This document shows, one piece after another, positions 44,048 to 53,380 of a DNA stretch of 64,000 nt (position 1 is the stretch's first letter; each line of letters starts with the position of its first letter). The notes under the pieces were generated by a model, which saw only the letters and a program-made list of their open reading frames with translations, had not been told where the DNA came from and ran no database searches. Both the position numbers and the translations under genes were made by a program. The DNA is from Azorinus chamasolen (lineage: Eukaryota; Mollusca; Bivalvia; Cardiida; Solecurtidae): contig OY755242.1 of assembly GCA_963576725.1 (NCBI GenBank), positions 57,642,480-57,706,479 of the forward strand, read 5' to 3'.

Positions 44048-44429
44048 TAATCAACTATTTACCTGTTCAATATTCATGTGAGGAATAATGTCATCTTGAA
44101 TATCTATAAGCTGAATTGTTATAATGCATTTCTTATTAAGAATTGTACAAACAATTGTAGAATCAGGTCTATATCAGTTCGTAAGCAAACAGAGCAGACA
44201 GATCAGACTGCTCCTACAGGAGCCGTCTGATAGTAGACCCAGATCCGACGGCTCCTTTGGGAGTCGTCGGATCATGGTCTGCTCTGTTAACTTATGATTT
44301 ACATGTGTTGTATAGATATGATTCTATATTCTACCGTTTCTGCATGGTCAAAGTTTCACGTGCTATTATAACAATTAATCTAATTAATATCCACGATGGC
44401 ATTATTTCTAACATGATCAGTCATTGAGT
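44048..44429. mobile_element. Family A recombinant with two long arms and two hairpins
   Basis: The left long arm (TTAATCAACTATTTACCTGT, GTAGAATCAGGTC) reaches a complete hairpin (GACTGCTCCTACAGGAGCCG). A second hairpin follows at once (GACGGCTCCTTTGGGAGTCG), then an inverted long arm (TATAGATATGATTC, TTGAGTAAAGGGTCAA). At ~382 bp it is a head-to-head fusion of two family A copies. Confidence 0.75.
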
Positions 44430-44499
44430 AAAGGGTCAAGGGACCAAGTGAGAAGAGGAAGCAGCTTTGGCCAATAGCCTGCTTTTTATCACGTTGAAA

Positions 44500-44602
44500 C
44501 TGTTTAGAAAAAATTTGTAAAATTACAATTTCGTAATTCAGCAGACGACACTTCGTTCCATAGCAGACGACACTGTAATTTGGCAGAACGAAAAGGATTA
44601 AA
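44500..44602 (+). mobile_element. Family C MITE, right part
   Basis: CAGCAGACGACACTTCGTTC, then AGCAGACGACACTGTAATTT, GGCAGAACGAAAAGGATTAA. The hairpin is missing. Confidence 0.6.
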
Positions 44603-44809
44603 ACGCGCCATTTGATACTATAATTGACGGTTCTGTAGCAGAGGAGAATTTAGACCAATTCTATAGAACTGTTTGGTGCCCGACCTGTCACCTCTTCGAA
44701 TTTAACCACAGACCGAAGTGATCAAATTCCGGGCCTTTCTCACTCCACTGAACAACAATAACTGTAAAACGGTAAACGAAATTCGAAGCTATATCAATGG
44801 ATTTCTGTA

Positions 44810-44920
44810 ATTATTCGCACATAGCGTCCCATCTGGACTGGAATTATTTTCCATATAAGCCCTGAAGTAATTCCAAGCTTGGTTTATTTTGTTTATTTCT
44901 ACTCTAGCAATTCTGACTAG
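44810..44920 (-). repeat. Dispersed ~105-bp repeat, inverse of 46912-47013
   Basis: The inverse reads TCAGAATTGCTAGAGTAGAA, ACAAAATAAACCAAGCTTGG, TTACTTCAGGGCTTATATGG, GGACGCTATGTGCGAATAA. This corresponds to the plus-strand copy 2.1 kb away. The surrounding 44603-45426 is otherwise unassigned. Confidence 0.75.
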
Positions 44921-45426
44921 GCCGGACTAACGAGCGTTTATGCCGGTGTAATGTGGCGCGAAAACCGTTTCCAAGCAGACGACATGACCTTCCGCCATGT
45001 CACGTGTCTCGACCGGAAGTCTACAAGGAAGATATGAAACCATTGAGCTAATTTGTTTATAAAATGAAAAGGCAAACTGCCTCAACCATCCGTGTGAACA
45101 AATATAATTAAGGAATTTAAACAGTTACACTCGCTTTCTCGAGGTTTTACTCTGCTAGAAATAATTGATTTTAAATCTAATTTGTAGAATCCACCATGTC
45201 ATCAAAAGAAAATCGCAATTTTGCGTTGCAGAAAAAAGACACTAGGTTTTTTTGTTTCTTCATAATCTAAAACAGAACTCAGAAAAAAAGTTCCAATTTT
45301 AAGTGCAAATGTGCTATTGATTTGTTGTTTCACTCTGTCACGTATGGTCGTGTACAGATATATTCGTCAGCTCCAATTTTCATTGTTGAATTTTACTTAA
45401 CTTTAACAAAGTATCAAACAGTTTGC

Positions 45427-45741
45427 ATCCTTTAATCCATGAGAAAACTAGTGACATCATAAAGTAGAGTATCCTTTAATCCATGAGAAAACTAGTGACA
45501 TCATAAAGTAGAGTATCCTTTAATCCATGAGAAAACTAGTGACATCATAAAGTAGAGTATCGTTTTGTAATATCACGCGAACACATGTATTTTTGGCCAT
45601 GGCAGAACTTGTAAAATCATAATATATGTTATTTCATAAGCAAACAGAGCATACCCTGATGGACGGATCCTATAGGAGCCGTCTGATCTGGGTTTACTCT
45701 GTTTGCAAAGGCGTAGAAATACGTAACTATGGAGTAAAGGG
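45427..45741 (-). mobile_element. Family A MITE with triplicated left end
   Basis: A 47-bp segment (CCTTTAATCCATGAGAAAAC, TAGTGACATCATAAAGTAGA, GTAT) corresponding to the long-arm terminus occurs three times (to about 45557). A normal right half follows: GGCCATGGCAGAACTTG, hairpin GACGGATCCTATAGGAGCCG, and CTATGGAGTAAAGGG. Confidence 0.8.
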
Positions 45742-46734
45742 AATCACCAACGCACCAAGAGTCGCCATCATGTGCTTTAATTCTCTCCAGATTGTATAAC
45801 AAACTATGTTTGTGAATGGATATTCATGCATAGACTTGTATATTTTACCATGTCAACCCTGATTACTATATGTGATTTATACTTGTATTATGTATAAGGA
45901 CATTGCACCTTTCTTACTGCTGCCGAAATATCAACCGCATATTTATTGTATATGGCAATGAACATGTAAATATTTGAGCTGAAATAAACTACTATGGGCG
46001 TGATTACCTAATCGCTTGCATAAGGTCATCTGACGCGCGCTTCTTTATTCATTGAGTATATAACTGCCTCTGGGATAATACTTTCATTCAATTGTGACCA
46101 GGTGATTTCGTCATGTGACTGATATTGTATATTCGTGCGCCCTTCTTACACATTGCTATATTTTGTGGATTTCGTTGTACATACTAAGCCGAAGCTTTTC
46201 ATTGGTTCCGGATGCCATGTTATTAAACACATTTTGTATCCATCGAATGCAGGTCAATATATTGCACTAGACTGCTATGCGGACTGGCAGTTGTCAGGTA
46301 GACGAGTGTACCATGGGCTCGACCTTTGTAGTCTATTGCTACGCAAAGAATACAAAAACAGTAAAGCGCCATCTTAAGCGCCATTATGGTGATAGGCTTT
46401 ACTCGCAACTCGTTTTAAAATGCCTACAATAACACAAATCGTTTGTTTATATGCAGAAATGCGATCGAATAAATACTGTCATTTGACCCCATGTTATTCG
46501 CAAATGTATTAATATTCACTTGGGTTGCGTTTTAGTTTCGTAACGGTTCGAAATAGGCCGATAATATTTTTTGTACATCAGATAATTATAATTATCGACG
46601 AAAACAGTTGACTTTGTGGGCATTTTCGATATAAGTTGATATAAGTTAAAATCGACAATCTGCATAAGAATAATTGAACACAACCGACACCATGTTTTAC
46701 GATTGAAAATATGTACATATATAGTAGAGATCAT
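45742..46734. other. No gene recognised
   Basis: Nearly 1 kb of low-repeat sequence. The 80-codon plus frame (46135-46377) and overlapping minus frame have no motif I recognise. Confidence 0.4.
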
Positions 46735-46737
46735 AAC

Positions 46738-46865
46738 GCTAAACCCGTTTGAGTACTGAGAAGGAGTGTACTATGATTTTCAAACAATGTAGACCCATAT
46801 CAGAGGGTTCCTGGGCGAGCTCACTGATCAGGGTCTGCACTTTGTTAGACAGAATCCACTAACAC
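46738..46865. mobile_element. Family F-like MITE, left part
   Basis: CTAAACCCGTTTGAGTACTG, then CAAACAATGTAGACCCATAT, CAGAGGGTTCCTGGGCGAGC, and TCAGGGTCTGCACTTTG form an imperfect hairpin. The right terminus was not found. Confidence 0.5.
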
Positions 46866-46911
46866 ATTTAATATTTTATACTGAATAAACTATATCAATA
46901 AACAATGATGA

Positions 46912-47013
46912 ATTGTCAGAATTGCTTGATTAGAAATGAACCAAATAAACCAAGAATTACTTCAAGGCTTATATGAAAAATAGGTAGAGCCCAGATTGGA
47001 CGCTATGTGCGAA
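46912..47013 (+). repeat. Dispersed ~105-bp repeat (pair of 44810-44920)
   Basis: TTGTCAGAATTGCTTGATTA, ACCAAATAAACCAAGAATTA, CTTCAAGGCTTATATG and GGACGCTATGTGCGAACAG align with the inverse of the other copy. Confidence 0.75.
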
Positions 47014-47035
47014 CAGTTTCATCGTTGAAAGGGTT

Positions 47036-47140
47036 AAACCCCTTTGCATCGAGAGAAGCCCAGATCTGTAACAGTCGTAACTGATCAGGATCTACTCTGT
47101 TTAATTATGTTACATATTACCTACAAGTTGCCATGACAAT
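47036..47140. mobile_element. MITE fragment (family F/A-like)
   Basis: TTAAACCCCTTTGCATCGAG, a decayed hairpin (CAGATCTGTAACAGTCGTAA), CTGATCAGGATCTACTCTGT. Confidence 0.4.
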
Positions 47141-47174
47141 GAATTCTCGAATATCTTTTATATATGAATCAAAG

Positions 47175-47255
47175 TACAGTGGAACCTGTCTTGAACGGCC
47201 ATTTATTCATTGAATACATGCGTCTTAAAACCAGATGGTTGCTTAATGCAGGTTT
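47175..47255. mobile_element. Family G MITE, left third
   Basis: ACAGTGGAACCTGTCTTGAA, CATTTATTCATTGAATACAT, GCTTAATGCAGG; then similarity ends. 47256-47439 is unassigned. Confidence 0.65.
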
Positions 47256-47439
47256 CGTGGAGTCTTGGGGTGCTTGTAGTAACCAGCCAACCGTGGGGAT
47301 CTATACCGAAGACAACAGTCTCTGACGAAATGAATTTTATTTCGTGCTGATCAATATCTATGCTGATATGAATATCAATATCAGTCCCAATTTCTGAAAT
47401 ATGAAAATAACAATAATAAGTAAATGTGTACAGGTACAG

Positions 47440-47722
47440 GTAAAATTAGATCTTATGGCACACCTTTTGTTATCAATGTTTACAAACACTACAGGTATAA
47501 ACACTGTATAATGCCCAGGTGGCCGCTGTAATAGTTTGGTTCGAATCTGTTTTGTTTTTATTGTTTTATTTTTGGAATGGGTAGTTGTTGTTTTTTTATA
47601 TGTTTTGATGGGCGTATACATGTTTTTATTTTTTATTTTTCTCGAGACCACCATTACAGGTGTTTTGTTTACATTTTAAGTAGGTTATGTTGGTGTGCCA
47701 TAAGATCTAATTTGAACTGTAA
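47440..47722. repeat. Imperfect foldback, ~80-bp arms
   Basis: The left arm AAAATTAGATCTTATGGCAC, then ATGTTTACAAACACTACAGG, pairs with the right arm CCATTACAGGTGTTTTGTTT, then GTGCCATAAGATCTAATTTG. The T-rich centre explains the overlapping short frames. A related TTTTGTTTACATTAGAGTAG occurs at about 48199. Confidence 0.7.
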
Positions 47723-47822
47723 ACCACGCTATATTGAGACTTGTTGTTATTTTGTTGTTTACATAACAGCACAACAGTACAGGGCCAGACAACACACTTT
47801 AGTAACTCGCCACATATATTAT

Positions 47823-47898
47823 GTACTGTGCTTTGGTCTAATGGATATGTACCTAGACTTGCAAACAGGGGATCGTGGGTTCGAATCTCAAGCTATGC
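47823..47898 (+). tRNA. tRNA-like sequence (pseudogene or SINE head)
   Basis: The A-box-like TGGTCTAATGG (47834) and B-box GGGTTCGAATCTC (47877) are correctly spaced, with a TTGCAAAC anticodon-loop-like segment between. The acceptor arms do not pair, so it is not a functional tRNA. An AT-rich region follows, as in tRNA-derived SINEs. Confidence 0.45.
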
Positions 47899-48062
47899 AG
47901 TTTACTTTTTTTTGTTTAAAAAAAAACGGATTTGCTATTTGTAATTTTCTTTTTAATTTTTATTCTTTTTCAATTATATGTTAATATTTTGTTAATAATT
48001 ATTATATGTTATTAATATTTATTAATGTTTTGTACGGACAGTATTTTAATGAAAAAAATATT

Positions 48063-48135
48063 AGGCACTGGTAAGAATCGAACTCAAGACCGCCATATGC
48101 AAGTCCAGATACATATCCATTGCACCAAGACAACT
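48063..48135 (-). tRNA. tRNA-like sequence, inverted relative of 47823-47898
   Basis: On the minus strand it reads TGGTGCAATGGATATGTA, a CTGGACTTGCATATGG middle, and GAGTTCGATTCTTACC. It shares ATGGATATGTA(C/T)CT and GACTTGCA with the plus-strand copy, so the two converge on an AT-rich 165-bp spacer. The ends do not pair as a proper acceptor stem. Confidence 0.45.
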
Positions 48136-48398
48136 ATGTTGAAAAAATTGCGGCTTGCTAAGGCTTTTAAAAATAAAGAAGCGCTGTAGTCGCTTCGTTT
48201 TGTTTACATTAGAGTAGGTCATGTTTTGTTCCAAAATAAGTTGGTCTTATATACCTTCGGAAATTTATTCGAATATTACCGACGATAATATACGGAATAT
48301 GCATGAGTCTCAGGTCAAATTGGTAGGATAATATCTGTAATCAACACTAAGGCACGTGTCAAAACATAAACATTGTACACAAACAACAATGGCACGGT

Positions 48399-48594
48399 GT
48401 ATTGTCGATAAGGTTTGACCTGGCACTGCATGAATATTCCGCCTTTTCCCGTAAGCTGTTTTATCCTTCCGAACACACACGTGAAGCATGCGGATTTCAT
48501 TTATACAGTCAACGGAAATTCACGATTTTTCATCGACGAAAGTCGGCGGAAAGTGATGAGTGCCAGTTCAAACCTTACCGATAATATGCGTATT
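48399..48594. mobile_element. ~196-bp MITE with 28-bp inverted ends
   Basis: TATTGTCGATAAGGTTTGAC plus CTGGCACT at the left is matched by the inverse of AGTGCCAGTTCAAACCTTAC plus CGATAATA at the right. The open frames across it are short and unsupported. Confidence 0.7.
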
Positions 48595-48840
48595 GTCCTG
48601 TTTTATTGACCTGTCAAATGTGAATATTCCTACGTCACTGAAATGATATATTTAGCTTGGGTAAACCTGTGTTTCAAACGTTTTATCACGAGATTCACAA
48701 TATATGTACAAGTACTCGAATGAGCCAAGTAGGAAAGCTTTTATTAGCGGAAACAATCGATATCAACCGAAGCTATATATGGCGTGTTCAGCAAGCGTAT
48801 AATTATTTAAATTTTGACAGGTTAATAAAACAGGACAATA
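48591..48840 (+). mobile_element. 250-bp MITE with TATTGTCCTG ends, first copy
   Basis: TATTGTCCTGTTTTATTGAC plus CTGTCAAA at the left and TTTGACAGGTTAATAAAACA plus GGACAATA at the right form about 28-bp inverted ends. The interior includes AAAGCTTTTATTAGCGGAAA and GGCGTGTTCAGCAAGCG. The superfamily is not determined. Confidence 0.8.
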
Positions 48841-49083
48841 GCTAAACATAACCCGGCCAAGTACAAATTCTTTAGTAGTACACTTAACAAACATGAGAAG
48901 AGTTTAATGAAATTTACAATAACTTACTTAAGTATATCTGTAATTAAAGATATATTAAAAAGACTAATTACCTGGATAAATATTCAATTTATTCAGTAGC
49001 TACGTTACACTGTCAAAGATAAGGCGACCATATTGAATTCTTTTAAATCGAGGGATGACCCGTGCAACACGTGATGTTAGTGT

Positions 49084-49322
49084 TATTGTCCTGTTTTATT
49101 AACCTGTCCAATTATACGCTTGCTGAACACGCCATATATAGCTTCGGTTGATATCGATTGTTTCCGCTAATAAAAGCTTTCCTACTTGGCTTATTTAAGT
49201 ACCTGTATATTTATTGTGAATCTCGTGAAAAACGTTTTAAACACAGGTTTACCCAAGCTAAATATATCCTTTCAGTGACGTATGAATATTCAAATTTGAC
49301 AGGTTAATAAAACAGGACAATA
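49084..49322 (-). mobile_element. TATTGTCCTG MITE, second copy, inverted
   Basis: It is the near-complete reverse complement of 48591-48840 (CGCTTGCTGAACACGCC, TTTCCGCTAATAAAAGCTTT), 243 bp away, so the pair can fold into a large hairpin. The spacer 48841-49083 is unassigned AT-rich DNA. Confidence 0.8.
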
Positions 49323-49379
49323 GCAAAGTAACAATATTATTTCCCTTTGATACATGATGGGATTTTAAGTTGAATTTTT

Positions 49380-49745
49380 AATCATTTACCTCATGACTAT
49401 TCATGTAAGAAATAATGGCATCAAGAATATACCTTTGCTGCTTTTAATATTGGCAATATGATCAAGGAATTGTTGACTATGGCTGAACCCTGATAAACAG
49501 TATAACCTGTCTAAGCAGCCATCAAAAAGAGGTTTAATATTGGGTCTGTAAGGCACGAAGTAGCTTAATACAGGTAAAGTAATGCAGAAAACTCCTATAG
49601 GCATTAAACTACCGCCTGCTTTTTAAGACTCATGTGATCAATAAATGAATGGCTACTTAAAACAGGTTCTACTGTATACGTTTTCATAATCTCCCGTCTG
49701 ATCTGTGTCTCCTCTGTTTGTAAAGGCGTAAAAGGCCATTTCTAT
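49380..49745 (-). mobile_element. Family A MITE split by a family G insertion
   Basis: The left part (TAATCATTTACCTCATGACT, GTAAGAAATAATGGCATCA, CTATGGCTGAAC) and right part (CCGTCTGATCTGTGTCTCC, AAAGGCGTAAAAGGCCATTT) are consecutive family A segments. They are separated by 179 bp of family G. Confidence 0.75.
49498..49676. mobile_element. Family G MITE nested in family A
   Basis: The ends are ACAGTATAACCTGTCTAAGC and GCTACTTAAAACAGGTTCTA plus CTGT, then TA. The core holds GTAGCTTAATACAGG, AGAAAACTCCTATAGG and CTACCGCCTGC. TA on both sides is compatible with a Tc1/mariner target duplication. Confidence 0.8.
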
Positions 49746-49750
49746 GACGT

Positions 49751-49846
49751 ATATTGTTGACTCGCACACCGTTATATTGTTGACTCGCACACCGTTATAT
49801 TGTTGACTCGCACACCGTTATATTGTTGACTCGCACACCGTTATAT
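49751..49846. repeat. 23-bp minisatellite, four units
   Basis: ATTGTTGACTCGCACACCGT plus TAT is repeated four times between a family A copy and a family B copy. Confidence 0.95.
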
Positions 49847-49856
49847 TTGTATCGCT

Positions 49857-50100
49857 CCTTTACCTGTTGTGTGTTTATTCCAAATTTCAATACCTACTGA
49901 ATAGTCAATGCGAAATAGTTATAATGAAATTTGGAAGGTGGAACACTGTAGCCATTTTAGAAAGTAGAGATATAGATATATCAATTTCCGTTAGCAAATA
50001 GAGCATACCATGATCAGACGGCTTCTGAAGGAGCCGTCTGATCTGGGTCTATTTTGTTTGCAAATGCGTGAAAACACGTTTATATGAAGGAAAGGGTTAA
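49857..50100 (-). mobile_element. Family B MITE, nearly complete
   Basis: CCTTTACCTGTTGTGTGTTT, AATACCTACTGAATAGTCAA and TGGAAGGTGGAACACTG lead to the hairpin GACGGCTTCTGAAGGAGCCG. It ends TATGAAGGAAAGGGTTAA. Confidence 0.85.
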
Positions 50101-50147
50101 GAGAGCCACCATTTCAGTCTTTGGCATGATCGGCATGACACAATTGT

Positions 50148-50375
50148 ATAACCCTTTACTCAATAAATATTCACATAAGAAGTAATAACTGACTGGTATT
50201 TTATAGTGGCATATGAAGAATGGACTTTTTGATCATGACAGAAATGCAAAATCAGATTTATAGTTTTATAGTATTCAATAAGCAAACAGAGTCGATCCTG
50301 ATCAGATAATTCCTGTAGGAGCCGTCTGATCTGGGTCTACTCTATATGCAAAGGCATTAAAGTTCGTATAAAAGT
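50148..50375 (-). mobile_element. Family A MITE
   Basis: TATAACCCTTTACTCAATAA, ATCATGACAGAAATGC, hairpin CTGATCAGATAATTCCTGTA with GGAGCCGTCTGATCTGG, and a decayed right end. Confidence 0.75.
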
Positions 50376-50379
50376 ACAC

Positions 50380-50545
50380 GAACCCTTTCCTTCATATAAA
50401 CGCCTTTTCATGCATTTGAAAACAGACTCGTATCCTATATGAGCCATCTGATGAGGGTCTGCTCTATTTGCTTATGGTATAATATAGTTCTGATTCTACA
50501 GTTTCTGCCTGGATCCAAACAGCCTGTGTTCATATTGTTACACCA
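50380..50545 (+). mobile_element. Family A/B MITE, left two thirds
   Basis: AACCCTTTCCTTCATATAAA, a shortened hairpin (CGTATCCTATATGAGCCATC), and GGTATAATATAGTTCTGATT, ending near GTGTTCATATTG. Confidence 0.7.
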
Positions 50546-51058
50546 ATAAACTACATACTGGTAAACTTCTTTAATTAACAGTTGTTAATTTACAGTTGTT
50601 CTACAGATCACTTCTCTAGCGTGATAATGTCAAATCTGCCAGATGATATTCTTGCTGGCAGGGTGATAGATATTACGTAAGGACTCAATAAGAATTGAAG
50701 TAAGCCAATTAGCGGTCAGATGCTTTGATTGCACTTTAACCTGTCCGAGAAACTACGTGCATACTTTTTCTTTTTAAAGGGAGTCCGAGATAGTTTAGCC
50801 TTTGGTGAGAGAAGTTCGAAATTTCGGGTTTACACGAACGGCAAAACATCGGCCGGGAAAATGTAGTTTTATATTTACTGGGCAACGGCCACCCTTTCTA
50901 TGTGTTAGAAAACTTAACACTTATACAATTATGATATTTTTACAAACTATCCTTAGTTTGCATGTTCATACTGGACATTTATACTTGGGTAAAAGTCTTC
51001 TTCGATGAAACTATTATACATGTATGTGATTTGGAACTATACTAACTACAACACTGAA
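50546..51058. other. No gene recognised
   Basis: A short AACAGTTGTTAATTTACAGT repeat lies at about 50577-50600. The 68-codon frame 50802-51008 has no recognised motif. Confidence 0.4.
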
Positions 51059-51059
51059 A

Positions 51060-51218
51060 CTACAAGCTGGACTTGTTCGATTCACTCATGCCGGGTTCAT
51101 ACAAGCTGGACGTGTTCGATTCACTCATGCCGGGTTCATACAAGCTGGACGTGTTCGATTCACTCATGCCGGGTTCATACAAGCTGGACGTGTTCGATTC
51201 ACTCATGCCGGGTTCATA
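51060..51218. repeat. 39-bp minisatellite, four units
   Basis: TACAAGCTGGACGTGTTCGA plus TTCACTCATGCCGGGTTCA is repeated four times. 39 is divisible by three, so a 13-residue peptide repeat (TSWTCSIHSCRVH) appears in one frame; there is no evidence of expression. Confidence 0.95.
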
Positions 51219-51268
51219 TATATTTCAATACAGATACCGTATGCGTTAACTTTACTCTCCTAGTAACA

Positions 51269-51357
51269 ATATATACATGTATATGCCATTATTAAAAAAA
51301 CCACCAGCTAATGAATATTCATGAAGTCATTATTCCTTACATGAATATATTAAACAA
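51269..51357 (+). mobile_element. Family A right-end fragment
   Basis: ATGTATATGCCATTATTAAA, CCAGCTAATGAATATTCATG and TTCCTTACATGAATAT. The terminal repeat is lost. 51358-51561 is unassigned. Confidence 0.6.
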
Positions 51358-51561
51358 ACCATGTGTGCAGAGAATCGAAACTACTACTTTTCACGCTCTG
51401 TAGAATGAGCAAATCAATTACAGCACGTGTATTTATGCAATAAAACATGCACGTGCTTTGAAACATGAAACAATATCAATTTCAACTAAGATTAACTTGA
51501 GTTAAATGTATTGAACACATTCTTATCTTTGTATGACCCTGTACCTAATAGAGATGCTTTT

Positions 51562-51770
51562 TTAACCATTTCCCTGATATATTCGCATATTTGCAAACAG
51601 AGTAGACCCAGATTAGACGGCTCCTGTAGGAGCAATATGAGCAGTGTCAGATATGTTTACTTATTTAATTATATAGCCGCGGTAAAAATATTCCGTGTTT
51701 ATATACCATTATAAAAATCTACATCATAATCATGACGTCATTATATCTAACATGAATATTCACGGAGTAA
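51562..51770 (+). mobile_element. Family A MITE
   Basis: TTAACCATTTCCCTGATATA, hairpin left arm GATTAGACGGCTCCTGTAGG (right arm decayed), GCGGTAAAAATATTCC, and AACATGAATATTCACGGAGT plus AA. The end continues into a 27-bp array. Confidence 0.75.
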
Positions 51771-51847
51771 GCATGTACATGTATACGGCTAGAGTAAGCA
51801 TGTACATGTATACGGCTAGAGTAAGCATGTATATGTATACGGCTAGA
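51764..51847. repeat. 27-bp array starting at a family A end, three units
   Basis: GAGTAAGCATGTACATGTAT plus ACGGCTA is repeated three times; its first bases GAGTAA are the MITE's terminal bases. Confidence 0.9.
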
Positions 51848-51906
51848 TGCGTCTTATGAGGGTTTGGAAATGTCCATACTATAAATACATATAAAAGAGA
51901 TCCAAT

Positions 51907-52060
51907 AGCGAGTTTATAAAGCAGGTGGCTTAATGTAAGATAAATGTTCTACTCCTACTGGAGCTTTCTGTATTACTTTTGCCCTACATTAAGCAACCAC
52001 CTGCTTTTCCACACTCCTGTTTTAATAAATGAATGACCGCTCAGGGCAGGTTGTCTTTGT
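51907..52060. mobile_element. Family G MITE
   Basis: TTTATAAAGCAGGTGGCTTA pairs with TTAAGCAACCACCTGCTTTT; the core is CTACTCCTACTGGAGCTTTC. The right end is GACCGCTCAGGGCAGGTTGT; the left terminus is eroded. Confidence 0.75.
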
Positions 52061-52092
52061 TCATTAACGGCCAATTGTTTTAACTTCTATGC

Positions 52093-52255
52093 AGACAGGT
52101 TGGATTCTGATGGGACGTCGAGTAAATCACTGTCTCACCACGATCCAAACTGTTCAACATTCTTTATCTTTTCGTTGCTGTTTGTTTTATCATTGCTCTT
52201 AAAAGTGTAGCAGACGACCATTTTTTGCAGACGATAATTATTTAGCGTGCTAAGT
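52093..52255 (+). mobile_element. Family C MITE, diverged
   Basis: GACAGGTTGGATTCTGATGG, GACGTCGAGTAAATCACTGT, CTCACCACGATCCAAACTGT, GTGTAGCAGACGACCATTTT and TGCAGACGATAATT. Terminal repeats were not found. Confidence 0.6.
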
Positions 52256-52398
52256 AAAATATTACATAAAGGAAAGCGGGCAATATAATGTACAGGGAAT
52301 GCACTCTTGGGACATGAATGGAAGTATAGTTACTGCTGAAACAGCTCATATTGTTTATACCTTGAAACTACTCTAAGCCGAACTTTTAGTAAAGAATA

Positions 52399-52555
52399 AT
52401 TAAGATGTATTAAGCCGGTGGCTGCTTAGTGTAGGGTCAAAGTCATGGAGAAACCTAGAAGCTTTCTGTATGACTTTCACCCTACATTAAGCTGCCACCA
52501 GTCTTAATGACCGATAATTATATTCATTTTGGTATTCCGTTTAGCGAGACCGCAC
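52399..52555. mobile_element. Family G MITE
   Basis: AAGCCGGTGGCTGCTTAGTG, then TAGGGTCAAAGTCATG, pairs with TATGACTTTCACCCTACATT plus AAGCTGCCACCAG. The right end is GTTTAGCGAGACCGCACTGT. Confidence 0.75.
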
Positions 52556-52725
52556 TGTATGTTTATAAATTTTATTATACATATATCTACATGTATATCT
52601 TTATTGTGAATTCGTGTAAAATTATTACCTAAATGCATATACTTTATTACAAACATGTATCTATATATAAATGAGAGAATGAACTGAAGCCCTAGATAGT
52701 GTTTAGATAGTGCATATAAATTTAG

Positions 52726-53155
52726 TTCAAATTTCAATACCTACTGAATACATGTATTCATTAACCCTTTCGCTGCCAATGCCGGATCTGTGATTACCTA
52801 TGCAAACAGTTTGGATCCAGATGAGACGCCGAGTAACTCGGCGTCTCATCAGGATCCAAACTGTTTGTTACTGTTACTATGTTTTTGAAACAAAAATGAA
52901 GAAAATTAAAAAAAAAATGAAATTTTGTAGCAGACGACAAAGTTAGCAGACGCCAGAACTTGGCAGTGAAAGGGTTAACAAAACAAGCATAATGAAACAT
53001 GGAAGGTGGAATATCGTAGCCATTTTAGAAACTTAAGAAACAGATTTATCAAGTTCCATAAGCAAACAGAGCAGACCCTGATCAGACGACTCCTATAGCA
53101 GCCGTCTGACCAGGGTCTGCTCTGTTTGTTTATGAACTTATATAATAGGTCTAAC
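52726..53155 (-). mobile_element. Family B MITE split by a family C insertion
   Basis: The left piece (TTTCAATACCTACTGAATAC, to 52760) and the right piece (GCATAATGAAACATGGAAGG from 52985, hairpin GACGACTCCTATAGCAGCCG) are contiguous in other family B copies. The family C element sits between them at a TTAA. Confidence 0.8.
52761..52978 (+). mobile_element. Family C MITE, complete, nested in family B
   Basis: TTAACCCTTTCGCTGCCAAT to TTGGCAGTGAAAGGGTTAA, 218 bp. It has a perfect palindrome around GACGCCGAGTAACTCGGCGT (about 52804-52868) and TAGCAGACGACAAAG and TAGCAGACGCC in the long arm. TTAA on both sides represents the duplicated target inside family B. Confidence 0.9.
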
Positions 53156-53375
53156 ATGTAAGAAAATAATGACATCGCGAATATTAATAAACTGAAATTT
53201 CATACTTACATGTTAATGCATGAAACTTAGATCATGCCTGAAACTGTAAGACCAGGTCTACATTATTGCATAAGCAAACAGGGTAAACCCCTACAAGACC
53301 AATTTGAATTGAGATTTTGTCTACATGTATTTCCAAAGGCGTCAAATAGCGCGTATCCGCGATGTCAAAGTTTAA
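53155..53375 (-). mobile_element. Family A MITE, decayed
   Basis: ACATGTAAGAAAATAATGAC, TGCCTGAAACTGTAAGACCA, and GCATAAGCAAACAGGGTAAA followed by a degraded right half (TTTGTCTACATGTATTTCCA). Confidence 0.6.
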
Positions 53376-53380
53376 CGTGA

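Noticed and set aside
47823..47898. Functional tRNA gene
   Set aside because: A- and B-boxes are present but acceptor arms do not pair, and an inverted relative lies nearby, which favours a pseudogene or SINE.
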